Below, in pieces: positions 23,745 through 34,700 of a DNA stretch of 64,000 nt. A program made the position numbers and the translations under genes. The notes beneath the pieces were generated by a model. That model saw only the letters and a program-made list of their open reading frames with translations, made no database searches and had not been told where the DNA came from. Each line of letters opens with the position of its first letter. Position 1 is the stretch's first letter. Origin of the DNA: Atopsyche davidsoni. Taxonomy: Eukaryota > Arthropoda > Insecta > Trichoptera > Hydrobiosidae. The stretch is taken from assembly GCA_022113835.1 (NCBI GenBank), contig JAILWY010000007.1, forward strand, positions 8,595,001 to 8,659,000, given 5' to 3'.

Positions 23745-25556
23745 CCCTTAACTGCATCTCACAACAGAACGGTCACAAACCGTAAAACCTTTTTTTAAAG
23801 CCCCATAAAAACTCATGATATCAACCATTTAATTTTTTAACCATTAATTTGTACCTGTCGAAGTGATTTAGTTGAACTTTTTTCCACTAACAGCACTAGA
23901 ATAGACACAATCCATATTACAAGAAGCCATTTGCCAATTTTTGGCGGTTGAGTGAAAACGTGATTTATAAACTAGTGATACACATTATTGGAGATCTTTT
24001 TTCTACTTGAAAAAAATATTTGAACATTTCAAAGTAAGTTATTTTCATAATCCATTATTATTATTTAGTTTTTTTTTTGTATTTTATGAGATATGGTTAT
24101 TTTTCTTTATGTAACAAATTGGTCACGTTATGTTTGTGTGGTACCTAATATATTATTTACAAAGCATGACTGAATTACTACTTTTGACAATTTATACGTT
24201 CCATTGAAATTGTTTTATATTTTTATCGTATATTTTTCGAATGAATAAAAAAAATCAACGATTTTCCGATAAGGAAATATTGGAAATCATGGAAAATTGG
24301 GATGATAGTGACTACAGTTTTGATGATGAAGAGGGTTCTATCATTCAAAGCTCTAAACCTTAACTAGAACCTGAACCAAAACCTGAACCAGCATTGAAAT
24401 TTTATTCTAAAGAGATAAGTAACAACAGGATTTTATGGGCAAAATAGAATATAAAATTTGATGAAGATTCGATGAATTTCAAAGGATCTTCAAAGTTGGC
24501 AGATGAAATAATCAAAACGACGGCTCCATTGGATTTCTTCTAGTATTTTATCGATGAAGATCTCATTTCCTTTATATGCAAAAAAACTAATTTATATGGA
24601 ACATTAACAAACAAAACGAATACTTATATCAGAAAATTCCTGGGAATTTTGCAATACATGGCGGTGGTACCATTGCCTTATACGAGATCATACTGGCGGC
24701 CTGATATCGGTGTAGAAAACATAATCTCGGCCATGTCTATTAACAAATTTGAATTAATAAAATCAACTATCCATTTCAATGATAATTTTGCTATTGTTGA
24801 TAAAGATCATGATAAATACGACAAATTACACAAAATTAGACCTATAATCGAGACCTATAAATTTTCAAACATTCCCAAAGAACCAAATTTATTAGTTGAC
24901 AAACAAATATGTGCCACCGCCCCTTCACATCAGGACTGATGAGTTCGCCCATTGGCCAATACATGAGATCAGACAGAGGTGCAAATATCCAAAGTGCACC
25001 GGTGTATCTCGTATTAAGTGCAGTTATGGTAGAGCAGAGAGCACCTCTGACAAATAAGAATAACTGCTTCATAAAATTCCACGAATAATTGTATCGTATT
25101 TTAAGTCATCCTTGTACTGCAAGTCCTTATTTGCATTCTGAACAATTGACTACCACTTTATCTTAATTTTTTATTCCTAAATTTAATTTCATTTTTCTCT
25201 ATTTTTATCGAGAGTACCCCTTTTAGGAGGTATTCAAATAAATCAATTAATGAATTATTTTTGTGAATTTGTAAGTAATTTTTGCCACTGATACAATAAA
25301 GATCTATTTAAGACCTACCACTCTTTTATTTCGTTTAAAAAAAATTCTTTCCTTAGTCAATTGCTACGTTGTATTTCTAAAAGGAATGTATATACCACTA
25401 CATAATGTGACCAATATGTAGCACTCTGTTTTTTTCTTATAAAACATATGAAAAATAAACAAAATATTTTTTTAATTATTTTTCCCTGAAATAACACATC
25501 ATTTCCAAACTCTACGATTTTTTTCACGGAAAAATAAAAAATCATGCAGTTAAGGG
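23745..25556 (+). mobile_element. piggyBac-family transposon, internally deleted
   Basis: The element ends with the exact inverted repeat CCCTTAACTGCAT / ATGCAGTTAAGGG (23745-23757 and 25544-25556) and is bordered by TTAA on both sides (23741-23744 and 25557-25560), the hallmark target duplication of piggyBac transposition. At 1812 bp it is shorter than typical complete elements (about 2.4 kb). The transposase gene inside has lost its middle. It cannot make its own transposase but has the terminal structure of a mobilisable, non-autonomous copy. Internal repeats were not resolved. Confidence 0.92.
24241..25088 (+). pseudogene. piggyBac transposase relic
   Basis: ATG at 24241 starts an acidic N-terminal region (DDSDYSFDDEEGS) and a DDE_Tnp_1_7-type segment with ILQYMAVVPLPYTRSYW, FELIKSTIHFNDN, YDKLHKIRPIIETY and IPKEPNLLVDKQI. 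The frame is open to 24936 except for in-frame stops TAA 24361, TAG 24445 and TAG 24541. It then jumps by a deletion near 24920-24938 into the C-terminal Cys-rich finger in another frame: FAHWPIHEIRQRCKYPKC, RIKCS, then, after a further frameshift, NKNNCFIKFH ending at 25088. Most of the catalytic core between the conserved Asp residues is missing. Each early stop is one C-to-T change from a Gln codon. Confidence 0.9.
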
Positions 25557-26594
25557 TTAAGAAAGAAAAAAGTGTATTTTTAAAAATCCAACAAGAATAA
25601 TATTTTACTTCATTTATACATAAGCAATTCATTCTTACCATAAAGTAATACTTAGAAAAAAAAACGGTTAAAAACTATAAGTTTTGATCCGTTAACCTTT
25701 CTCTTGAAAAATTTATGTAAAAGAATACAACCGAGTCCAACATATTATATATATTAAGTATTCATTTTGGTATACAAAATATCATTAAATCGATAGAGCA
25801 AAAATTTACCCTAAAATATAACAAATAAAATTTAAAAAACGCTTGTGACAATCACAAATTGAAAATATTAAAAGAATCAACACTGTTCTAGTCGTACCTA
25901 CTGCTCGAGTGATTTGGTTGTCCGGCGATGTTCTTGTGACGAATTCCTTTCATCTTTCAGGAGACCCGGCAACAACCCCCTATCATTTATATTATCTAGT
26001 TGATGATAATTTATCACTTGTAATCCTTAGTTACTTACTAAGACTGGCTTTATTAGGGGTGGGCCAGAATGACCCGAGACGTCCTAACATATCAATATAA
26101 CTCTACGAGCTCGTTAGATTTTAGTGGCCGTTGTTGGACCGGAGGGGACACCCTTCCGCTTTCTGAGCACACGTGTGCCCGTGCAGGAAGACACTCGCGC
26201 TTTGATATCATTAAGGGATGCCATGAACTGGAATAACATTGTGTGCAGCAACAAAAAACGCAATGCTTTATTGATTTTTATTGAGAAGAGGCACTTGAAG
26301 AATATGTACACGATCGTCAATATAAACCGAAAACATATATTTAACAAAAATGTACTAAGTGGTAAAGTGTCTCGTATGAATATAGAGCTTGATCCAGGGG
26401 AAGAAAATCGCTTTGACTGAGTTCTCATGCTAAGAGTTTATAAACAAAATAAATAAATACGTGATGGATCGCACACATATTAGCTCCGCTGTCGATAGGT
26501 TGACATTAATAAATAACCGCATAATCGATACTCATGCACCTGCAGAGTGAATTCGAAACAGTCAGAGAATCAATAGAATATACTCGAATGAAGT

Positions 26595-26790
26595 TTCAAG
26601 GTGACGCGCTTGCGAGAGACTCCGGCGCGATATTTTTCGCCGATATTGCATAAACTCGCGCGTGTGTGGAAAAAATGTCAAAGGCTCTCGGGCCATATTG
26701 CCTTTATGCAAATCTGCCTGCGTTCGGCGGAGAGATTAGGGCGGCAGTCGCGGGCGCGGCACATGGCGCTAACTTATATATTTCTGTAAT
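26595..26790. promoter_or_regulatory. Candidate regulatory island with octamer motif
   Basis: GC-rich block containing the POU octamer ATGCAAAT (26706-26713, within TTTATGCAAATCTGCC), TTTCAAGGTGACG (nuclear-receptor-like) and GTCAAAGGC (TCF/HNF4-like). A 62-codon frame is open through it without a domain. Function is inferred from motifs. Confidence 0.3.
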
Positions 26791-26944
26791 CATTTGAATT
26801 AAATTTAAATTGATTTCATGATTTGTGACTCCATGCACAATATGTCCTAAGTAAAATGTATTTAATTTTTATGAAATTTTATCGATTGCAAGAACTTTTC
26901 ATGTGTTAATGTTTGTCTCTAAGTACGATAGTCAGATGATAAAA

Positions 26945-27012
26945 GCCCACCATGAATGGGAATCAAACTCACATGCCACGTTAACTAGTACTATAACTGA
27001 GCTACATTGGCA
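26945..27012 (-). repeat. tRNA-like fragment (tRNA-derived SINE head or tRNA relic)
   Basis: Minus strand reads CCAATGTAGCTCAGTTATAG, an A-box-like start after a 7-base stem arm, and about 30 bases on GTGAGTTTGATTCCCATTCATGG, a degenerate B box with a possible 3' acceptor arm. The anticodon region is too short for an intact tRNA. It is most likely the degraded 5' part of a tRNA-derived SINE. Its full length was not determined. Confidence 0.4.
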
Positions 27013-27689
27013 GTGTCGCCAACTGATTTACAGTTTTGTATCGCGAGTTAGACACCATTATATTGTCAAATCATCGCTAGCACATGCTTTGTGTAAGATA
27101 AGAGTCTTGATTTAGATTGAAAATAAAGATAGTTACAAAGTGCATTGAATATGCAATGCTCTATTAATCTCCGTTAAAGAGAATCGACATTTTCCGAGCG
27201 TTTTAAAAATATTCTTACACTAAGGTAAGGTCAACAAGCAAGGACACATGAATTTTATAACAATATTCTAAATCTTTGAAAATTTTCAAGCTTAATTCGT
27301 GACTCGATCGAAAATTATTCGATGGCTGAATTAACAATACATTTTTTATAATCATCATAGACACGACTATACGCGAAAAAAATGACAATAGGATTAAGTA
27401 TAATGTTCAATTAAGTCTACAATCCTCAAGTCAAAATAATATTTGTTATCAATTATAAATATTATTTTATTTGAACAAATTCATTTAATTTTCACGTTAA
27501 ATATATTTTTATTAAAAATATAAATAAAATATTTAAATACATTAAATTTCAATAATTAACGATGAATCCACTATAGATTAAACCAAGTTGCAGATCAAGA
27601 AAAGAAAAAATCTAGCGTGGTGAGATTCCGTCAATATTTTGAGTGCGCCACAGTTTCCCTGCTCCATACTGTACTTGGCATGAATTGTC

Positions 27690-27880
27690 ATAAGTGTATT
27701 GTGCTTAAATCTCCAGCACCGAGAGCGATCTGTCGTTGCAAATGTTATTAGAACGTACATTGATAAGATAACCTTGACATTGACCCGGGCAGGAATCAAA
27801 CTCAATTCCGAAACATAAAACCATTTAAAATCAACCAGCGACCGGACGCTAGGACCAACTGGGAAACAATCCTCACAGTT
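27690..27880 (-). repeat. Possible tRNA-derived SINE
   Basis: Minus strand has TTTCCCAGTTGGTCCTAGCG (A-box-like) followed after about 45 bases by GAATTGAGTTTGATTCCTGCC (B-box-like), the order and approximate spacing of a tRNA-derived SINE promoter. The tail is not defined and no duplication was found. A weak assignment. Confidence 0.3.
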
Positions 27881-29319
27881 CGGTACAAAGGCGAAAAAGA
27901 AACGGTATCGATTTAGGTAAATTGGATACGGTTACAATAACTGTGCGGTCAATTCAAATTTTAGTATCAAAACCTGTAATCTAATATGTTTTGAATATAT
28001 TCATAACTGCGATAAACCAAACGAAATGAGTTTTTTTTAACATAAATGAATTCAACGCGTGGCTTCTTAAAAATGGATAAAAAAATAAACAGCACAATCA
28101 GAGGGCCAATAAGCGACCGCAAGAGCGGCCGATAACCGCACCGCACACAATCTCAACACGGCAAGTCTTGTAGCCTTAGAGATGACACAAGCATTTTCAA
28201 TTGAAATTTCAATCAATCAAGTTGCGGATATGTTATGGAAATTCGTATGACGAGGCGAAATCGCCGTTTCGTGTATTTTAAGCACGACACTATTAATCAC
28301 TAAAAATTATCCAAAATATTTTGATCAATAAATAAATATTATAACCAATCTATATCAAGACAAACATCCAAAATATTGATTATATTAGAAACACGATGTT
28401 GACTCTTGAAAATATTTATTTTATTAAATATGTTCAGTTCAATTCAGCGTAAAAAATATTTTTGAATATTCATTTTTAATTAATTTAATACATATGTGCA
28501 TCTGATCGCATCAATGGCCGTATTTTAAAACAATCACTCGAATTCTTACCACCGAAACATTAGGTAATTGTCGTTTAGAATGTCAGTAACCTTTAGCGGG
28601 CAGGCTTCCTGCCGCGCGTGGCGAGGCGTCTCACTTGTGACCTGGTGGCTTCACGCCATGAACACCGTTTTTTCCACTCCACTTTTGGCAAATCTTACAG
28701 ATTGAGATTTTCACGCCGTTCTTCGTCAATATTACTTTAAAAAAAAACAACATGGCGCCGAAACTAAATACACTCATTTTGAATAATTCAGAAAAATTCA
28801 CAATGTGTAATAAATATCCACGGTGCCCCAACTCCGAGGAGTAGGATAGCACCCAGTGACGTCATACAAATGGCGTAATTATCTAATGGTGGAGCAAAAG
28901 CGGGCGTAGGAGAATGTCAAATAGTATTCGCGGGGGTAGAAGCGATCGAGAGGGCTTCTAGGTTAAGTGACACCAAGTAGCGTGGCAGAGGATCGCGAGA
29001 GTGAGCATTTCCTCCAGTAACGCTCCGAAGTTCAAGTTAAAGGTGCTTTACCAATTATATACATATAAGCAAATCTATAAAGTAAATATATGCATTGGCT
29101 TGCGGTATATTTTTGTAGTGAAGAGATCTATGAACTGCAGCAATTGACCGCAAATTTAGGACCGATGTCTAAAACTATTGTAAAGTAATTTATGCTGCTG
29201 TTATGGCATGGCGCTAAAATATTGGAAGTGGGTGGGCTAGGAAAAGGCCTTATTACCTGCAGTGGGAATTATCAAAAGCGATAGTATTAATATGCATAGG
29301 AATTATTAATCATGAGCAA

Positions 29320-29630
29320 ATGACCTTGGGAGACGCGCATATGATTTGCTACACATTGTGGTTTGGCGCATCTCTAGCCGCCCGCCGGAATACTGATGTG
29401 ATGAAATATCACGTTCGTGAAGCGGACGGGTCGCTCTGACATTGATGGCGGAGACAAGAGTCACGTGGTTAATCCAATAACCGGTCCGCGGGTCGTAATG
29501 GCGACGCGTAATATTTCAGGCGGTTCCGTCACACTTAGCGGGGCAGGGGCGCAACGGGGGCTTCCTTCAGGTACTCCGGCTTTTATTATCCGGTTAAATT
29601 TTAATCGCTAGCGTAGAAAGTCGCTAACAA
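29320..29630. promoter_or_regulatory. Candidate regulatory island
   Basis: GC-richer block with CAAATGACCTTGGG (nuclear-receptor half-site), ACATTGTGGTTTGG (Runx- and Sox-like), TGATGTGATGAAATATCACG, CACGTGGTTAATCC and TTTTATTATCCGGTTAAATT. Its 64-codon frame has no domain. Assignment is from motifs and composition. Confidence 0.3.
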
Positions 29631-31479
29631 CGCTGTTAAGATGCGAGTAGATACATATATTGACTGACATTAAATACATGAAAGCACTTTCATGTGAACG
29701 GAGAGAGAAGTAGCTATTTAAAAGCGTAAAGTGAGTTCATTAAAATTAATCGATAAATTTAAATTACATCACACGTGCAATTTATTATGAAATTACTGTA
29801 TTTTTGTTAACGCATTAATAATTTTAAAAAAATCGTCAAATACTATAAGCAGGGAATATGTATTAAAAATCAATAACTATGAATATGACGTTAATAAAAA
29901 TAAAAACGACGGAAAGATTTAATATTGATAAAACTGGAAAAACCTATGCTCAATGGTACTACGATTTCATTTAAAATCGAAAATAACCGAGTTGTGAAAA
30001 GTGCGCGATGCAGTAAGTAACACGAGCGCGGTGGTTATTCTATTTGCCGGTTCACACGTCCGCCGATTGCGCCCCTGGCCGCGGCTCACTGTCAATATTT
30101 ACCAAAACTTCAGCAAAAACTGGTCGCCGAAACAAAAAAAAACGCACGGAAAAAAGCATTACGAATGCTAGTGCTGAAATCAAAGCGGATAAACACGGTC
30201 ACGCCTGACTGCGGGAAGCATCGTCATCCAGTGGGAGATTAAAGGTCTGGATTCAGGTGCAACGATCTCAACTTGTCAAAGCCTTTGAATTGAGTTTTTA
30301 AAAATGACAATTTAATTAAAATAAATTTAAAAAAAATCGGTTTGCTTCTAATCGGGTATCTGTTTTGTGAAAATTTCTAAATATAATAACGAAAACAAAA
30401 ATGTAAGGCCTTCACGTATTTTACACGTTAAAGTTTCATTAACATTATTATTATTGTAAAATTCCAATTCAGGAAACCGAATAACTTTAACTAAACTATC
30501 CCATAGCGACAATTAACACATAACACATGATGTGTTATACTAGGACAATCAACATAATATGTTACATTTAAAAGTATAGTAGTCAAATGTAAACGCAAAT
30601 GTGAATATGGTTAAATTAAAGAGTTTCTGTAATTCATTCGTGTCTTTACGTGTTAACCAAAATAAAAGCGATGAAACTCCTTCCGGCTCTCATCATAAAC
30701 GCACCCCGCTCGGGGACACATACTGTTTTATTTTACATCCCTTTGTGAGCCGTGGAGGGATGTTTTCCCTCGCGTTCAGTGGGAAAATTTCCACAAAGGA
30801 ATGAACAATACGATGAGGCTTTATAGACGCTTTGATAGCAACAGTTTGCCAGTTAGAATGATACTCATAAAATTCATCCGACAAAATAAACATTTACATA
30901 TGTTTTTTTTTTGCTGTGTGAATTAACCGCGCTTACAAAATATATGTCTTGTAAGCAGCGCTGAGTCTGCGTATTGTAGTTACAAAGTAAATGGAAAAAT
31001 TGTAATATGTATTCGCAGCTAGACTGCCTATGAGTTAGTATCATAAAAAAATCACGATTAAATCTAAGGTTCTCTGCGGCCGTTGCTCTGTCTATGAAAA
31101 AGGCTACTGCGTTCCGACTCGGAATATTATTTTTGTTAATCTTCAGGATTCTACTGCACGCTTGTATACCTCGACGGAATTGTTTTAACTTCCGGTTGAA
31201 GCAAGTTAATGTTTACTTGGTTAAAATTTATCGGCGATAATTAAAGTATTAAACGGAATAGTTACGTTCTAATATTTGATGCGATCAAACCCACGTTGAG
31301 TGTTATTGAAATGTCTCTCTCTACAGTATTTTATCCAAAGTGAGCACATATTTTATCCGCATTGTGGGTGTAAAGTAAAATCTCTTGCGGGAATCAGGTT
31401 CGAGTCCAAATCAGATTGAAGACTATCCGAAAAATACCAGCAATTAAACTGATGGTTAGAATAATTAGAGATTATCACC

Positions 31480-31785
31480 AAGGCGGCCTTGAAAAACCGG
31501 TTCCTGAACCGGGAACCGGGAGTGGGCCGGCGCCAGGACCGGGTCGGTTAATGCGCGCTGTAAATGTTATTAGGACGCGGACTGGAGCGGCGCTCGGCGG
31601 GGATGGCGCGGGGCGGGGCACCTGGCGCGGAAGACCCGGCGATGAGGATGGAAGTGCATGAAGCCGCGGTGGAGAAGGTTTCCGTCTCCGAGTGCAGGCT
31701 CGGTGCACGTCGCCGCCGCCTGATGCAGCGCAGTTCTTCCGCTGCTCCGGCCGCCGCGGCAGCGCCGATCGGATGTATTTCAACA
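31480..31785. promoter_or_regulatory. GC-rich island with Grainyhead-like sites
   Basis: A strongly GC-rich block of about 300 bp. Its left end has AACCGGTT (31495-31502), a perfect Grainyhead-type palindrome, within the larger dyad CCGGTTCCTGAACCGG (31497-31512) and a third partial copy GGGAACCGGG. Several frames are open on both strands, the usual effect of high GC, and none has a recognisable domain. It may be a promoter-proximal or enhancer island, or contain an unrecognised exon. Confidence 0.35.
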
Positions 31786-34700
31786 GAGTTTAGTACTTCT
31801 TTCTATTGGTGAGATTTAACAAGGTAGGTCACATTCTATAATACAAGGCAATCAAACGATACTCACTGGTTGTACGCACATACAGTCCACCTGTCAGTTT
31901 CGAAAAAATAAAGATTGAAAAATAGTAAGATTATTTTATAGCAATATATGCATTTACAGAGGATGGAATATGTGTTCGCTAATAAATATTATCAGAATGC
32001 AAAAAAACCTAGCCTGCTTGTTTTTTCACATATTTACGCATTTAACAAGTTTCATGTTTTTAACGATTAACTTCACTCTTTGCGTGATTCTCATGCAATT
32101 CCATAATGTATTACTAAGTGATTCAGACCAATGATCTTGAAATACTAATTAAACAAAATATTTGACGTTTCAGACAATAAGACACCCTTGCCCCAGAAAA
32201 AGACTTAGATAATAAAAATATATAATTATAGATAAAAAAGAAATACCTGATATACTAATTTAGTATGCGATATTTTACTGACTCTCGTGAGAATTAAAAG
32301 GGCCGTATGAATGAATATACCATTACACAGCCTGCGTAGGTGTATAATAAACAGGCACATCGAGTGTAGTACTCGGCACTATATTAAAAAGGTTTCGTTC
32401 TGTAAAAGTAAAAGCACTGCTTTACATTTACATAATAAAATTAATCAAACACGCAAATACGAGAGTAAAGGCCAACAGGTGTGTGATTTCGAAAATAAAT
32501 AAAGCAATGAGAGATACATTACACGAAAACAGCCACACGAGCACACCAGACGCACCGCAACCTCACCGCGGCATCGGCAAGGCGGAATGAATACACGAAT
32601 TCAACACTAAGGTACTCGCACTCGCGTCTTGTGGCAATCGGAATTTATTCATATGGGCTTTTCATCAGGTGACGGGGCGATGGGCCGACCCTCACTTCGC
32701 TCCGCTATCGGCGATTAGTGAATCAAGACGTGCGTCCAAACGGATTGCGGGAGACAATTATGCCATTCTGTGGGACTCATACTTTTGAAATAAAATTTAA
32801 AAAATACTTATTATTATGTAAAAAAATATCTGATAGTGTAGCCTTTAAATATAAGAAGCTATAGTATTAAATTAACAGAGGGCCAATCCAATTTTTATGC
32901 TGAACATATTCTGTAATGAAATACAAATATTTTTTTGTTAGATATTATTACTCGCGTATATATACATATATTGTAGATGATCTTGTTATAATATCCCAAA
33001 GCCCCATTTTCGACAGACTTATCAAAGAAAGCAAAAGTATGCAAGCTGTCAAATCCGTCAGTTGAAATATGATGTAATTAAAGCAGTATCGGCGATAGCT
33101 AATCAGAGTGAAGTAGTCTTTTAGAGCCTTTACTACGTTTTCGAGTATATGTCAGCTGGTCAACTACTATGGCCTTGTAGAAATCTAAAAATTATAGGCA
33201 AGTTAACATTAAAGATAAAATTGACTGAGTTGTCTTGATTGACTTGTCTGATTGAAGAAACACAGTGAGTCTAAGGATTCGAACCTCACATTCTTTCGTG
33301 CTATTTCGTGTGTGTCATAATACCCATAAAAAAGCATACAACAGTTAACAATAAAACATTCGATAAATATACTAGATAACAAGAACCAATGATAAATGCA
33401 ACAACAACAAAAATTACTTAGATTATAATTTTAGCACGAAATATAGGATAGCTGATAATTTCTCCTGTAAGGCAATAAACTTGATTAAGTCGTATTGTTT
33501 TATGGAAGGCAAGTCGTGCAGGGTGCAGAATTGATTTATTTGGAGGCGACTCGGTCCTGTTTTACGGTGCGTGTCAAAAATTTAATATAATGACTCGGCC
33601 CGGCATACTAATGACCCGCAGTCTTATCCAACACGCTTCAGTGTTCGCTCAGTGTTTTAATTTTTAACACGTTCACGCATGCACTGGCTTAAGCTGACAC
33701 AACTGACGACTAAGTAGGGGCAAGCTTTTGGAATATGAGTTAACAAAAAATGGGGTTGTACCGGAATAAGCAGAAATGTACTGTTGTTACATGTGCATTT
33801 AAGTACGTCTTGCGAATTCTAAAAGGCTCGAAAGCGAAGAGATGAGACCAACCGGCACCCCAGTGAATCTTGAATTTTCAGATTCGAAAAATAATTCCTT
33901 ATATTATAGCAATAAGTTAAATAAAAATAAATGCTTCATAAAATATTTATTAAATTTAAATAAATGCACAGTTATACCTATAGGTAATTTTGATATTCAA
34001 ATAAATAGATGTTAAACAACATTTAAATGTTGAACTGATTAATAGTTAAAAGCAGCGTTTTAAATTATTCTCTGAATAAAAATGTATCAGTTTTAAAACT
34101 TGTAATTACTCGGAACAGTTTTATTTGAGTAGCAGTTGCATTTTTAGTGGATCCGCCAGCCCCGGGGCAGGAGTGACGCGAACGGGCAGTCGGTTTTAAT
34201 TTAAGGGTGATTGAGGTCACCTCCGGCTTAACTTTTAACCCGCAACTTAGGAAAAAGTTTCGATTTTAAAACGCAAAAGTTAGATTGCCAGTCGCCGGCC
34301 GCTTTTGAGCGGATTTATAGCGATTTTAGAAAACCAACGCGACCGACAAAAACCACGCAGTTTGTCCTCTCAACTTGTGGATATACTCACAGATAGTGCG
34401 AAAGTGTCTGATGGATTTGGGAAGCTTCTCAGACGGTTTCTAATACAATCAGAAGGGTGAGCCTGGAGGGGTGCCGGGTATTCCTCGGAGGAGAAAATTC
34501 GATAAATAATCCCTCAGTATTCGAAATGTCTGTCTTATTTCTCAGGTCGTGTACTGTAACATCCAAAGATACCAGCCTACGCGGTAAATACAGCGTAAAA
34601 TACATTCTAGACCACAATTTATAAGAATGATAAAAACGAAATGCTTTGTGGTTATATATATATTTTTTTTAATAAAACATAGTATCCCTTGTACTGTACT

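Larger units (their letters stand above)
25561..31475. other. Non-coding stretch with regulatory-type islands
   Basis: AT-rich, with GC-rich islands at 26595-26790, 28090-28280, 28600-28870, 28880-29040, 29320-29630, 30000-30260 and 30660-30870. A 98-codon plus frame at 26124-26420 (starts AVVGPEGTPFRFL) has no recognisable domain and no splice support. tRNA-like fragments are noted near 26.95 and 27.8 kb. No complete gene was found. Confidence 0.45.

Noticed and set aside
31393..31410. AGGTTCGAGTCC, B-box-like, considered as tRNA or SINE
   Set aside because: No upstream A box or acceptor pairing.
33270..33300. Perfect B-box GGTTCGAATCC on the minus strand, considered as a tRNA gene
   Set aside because: No A box at the right distance and no cloverleaf arms.
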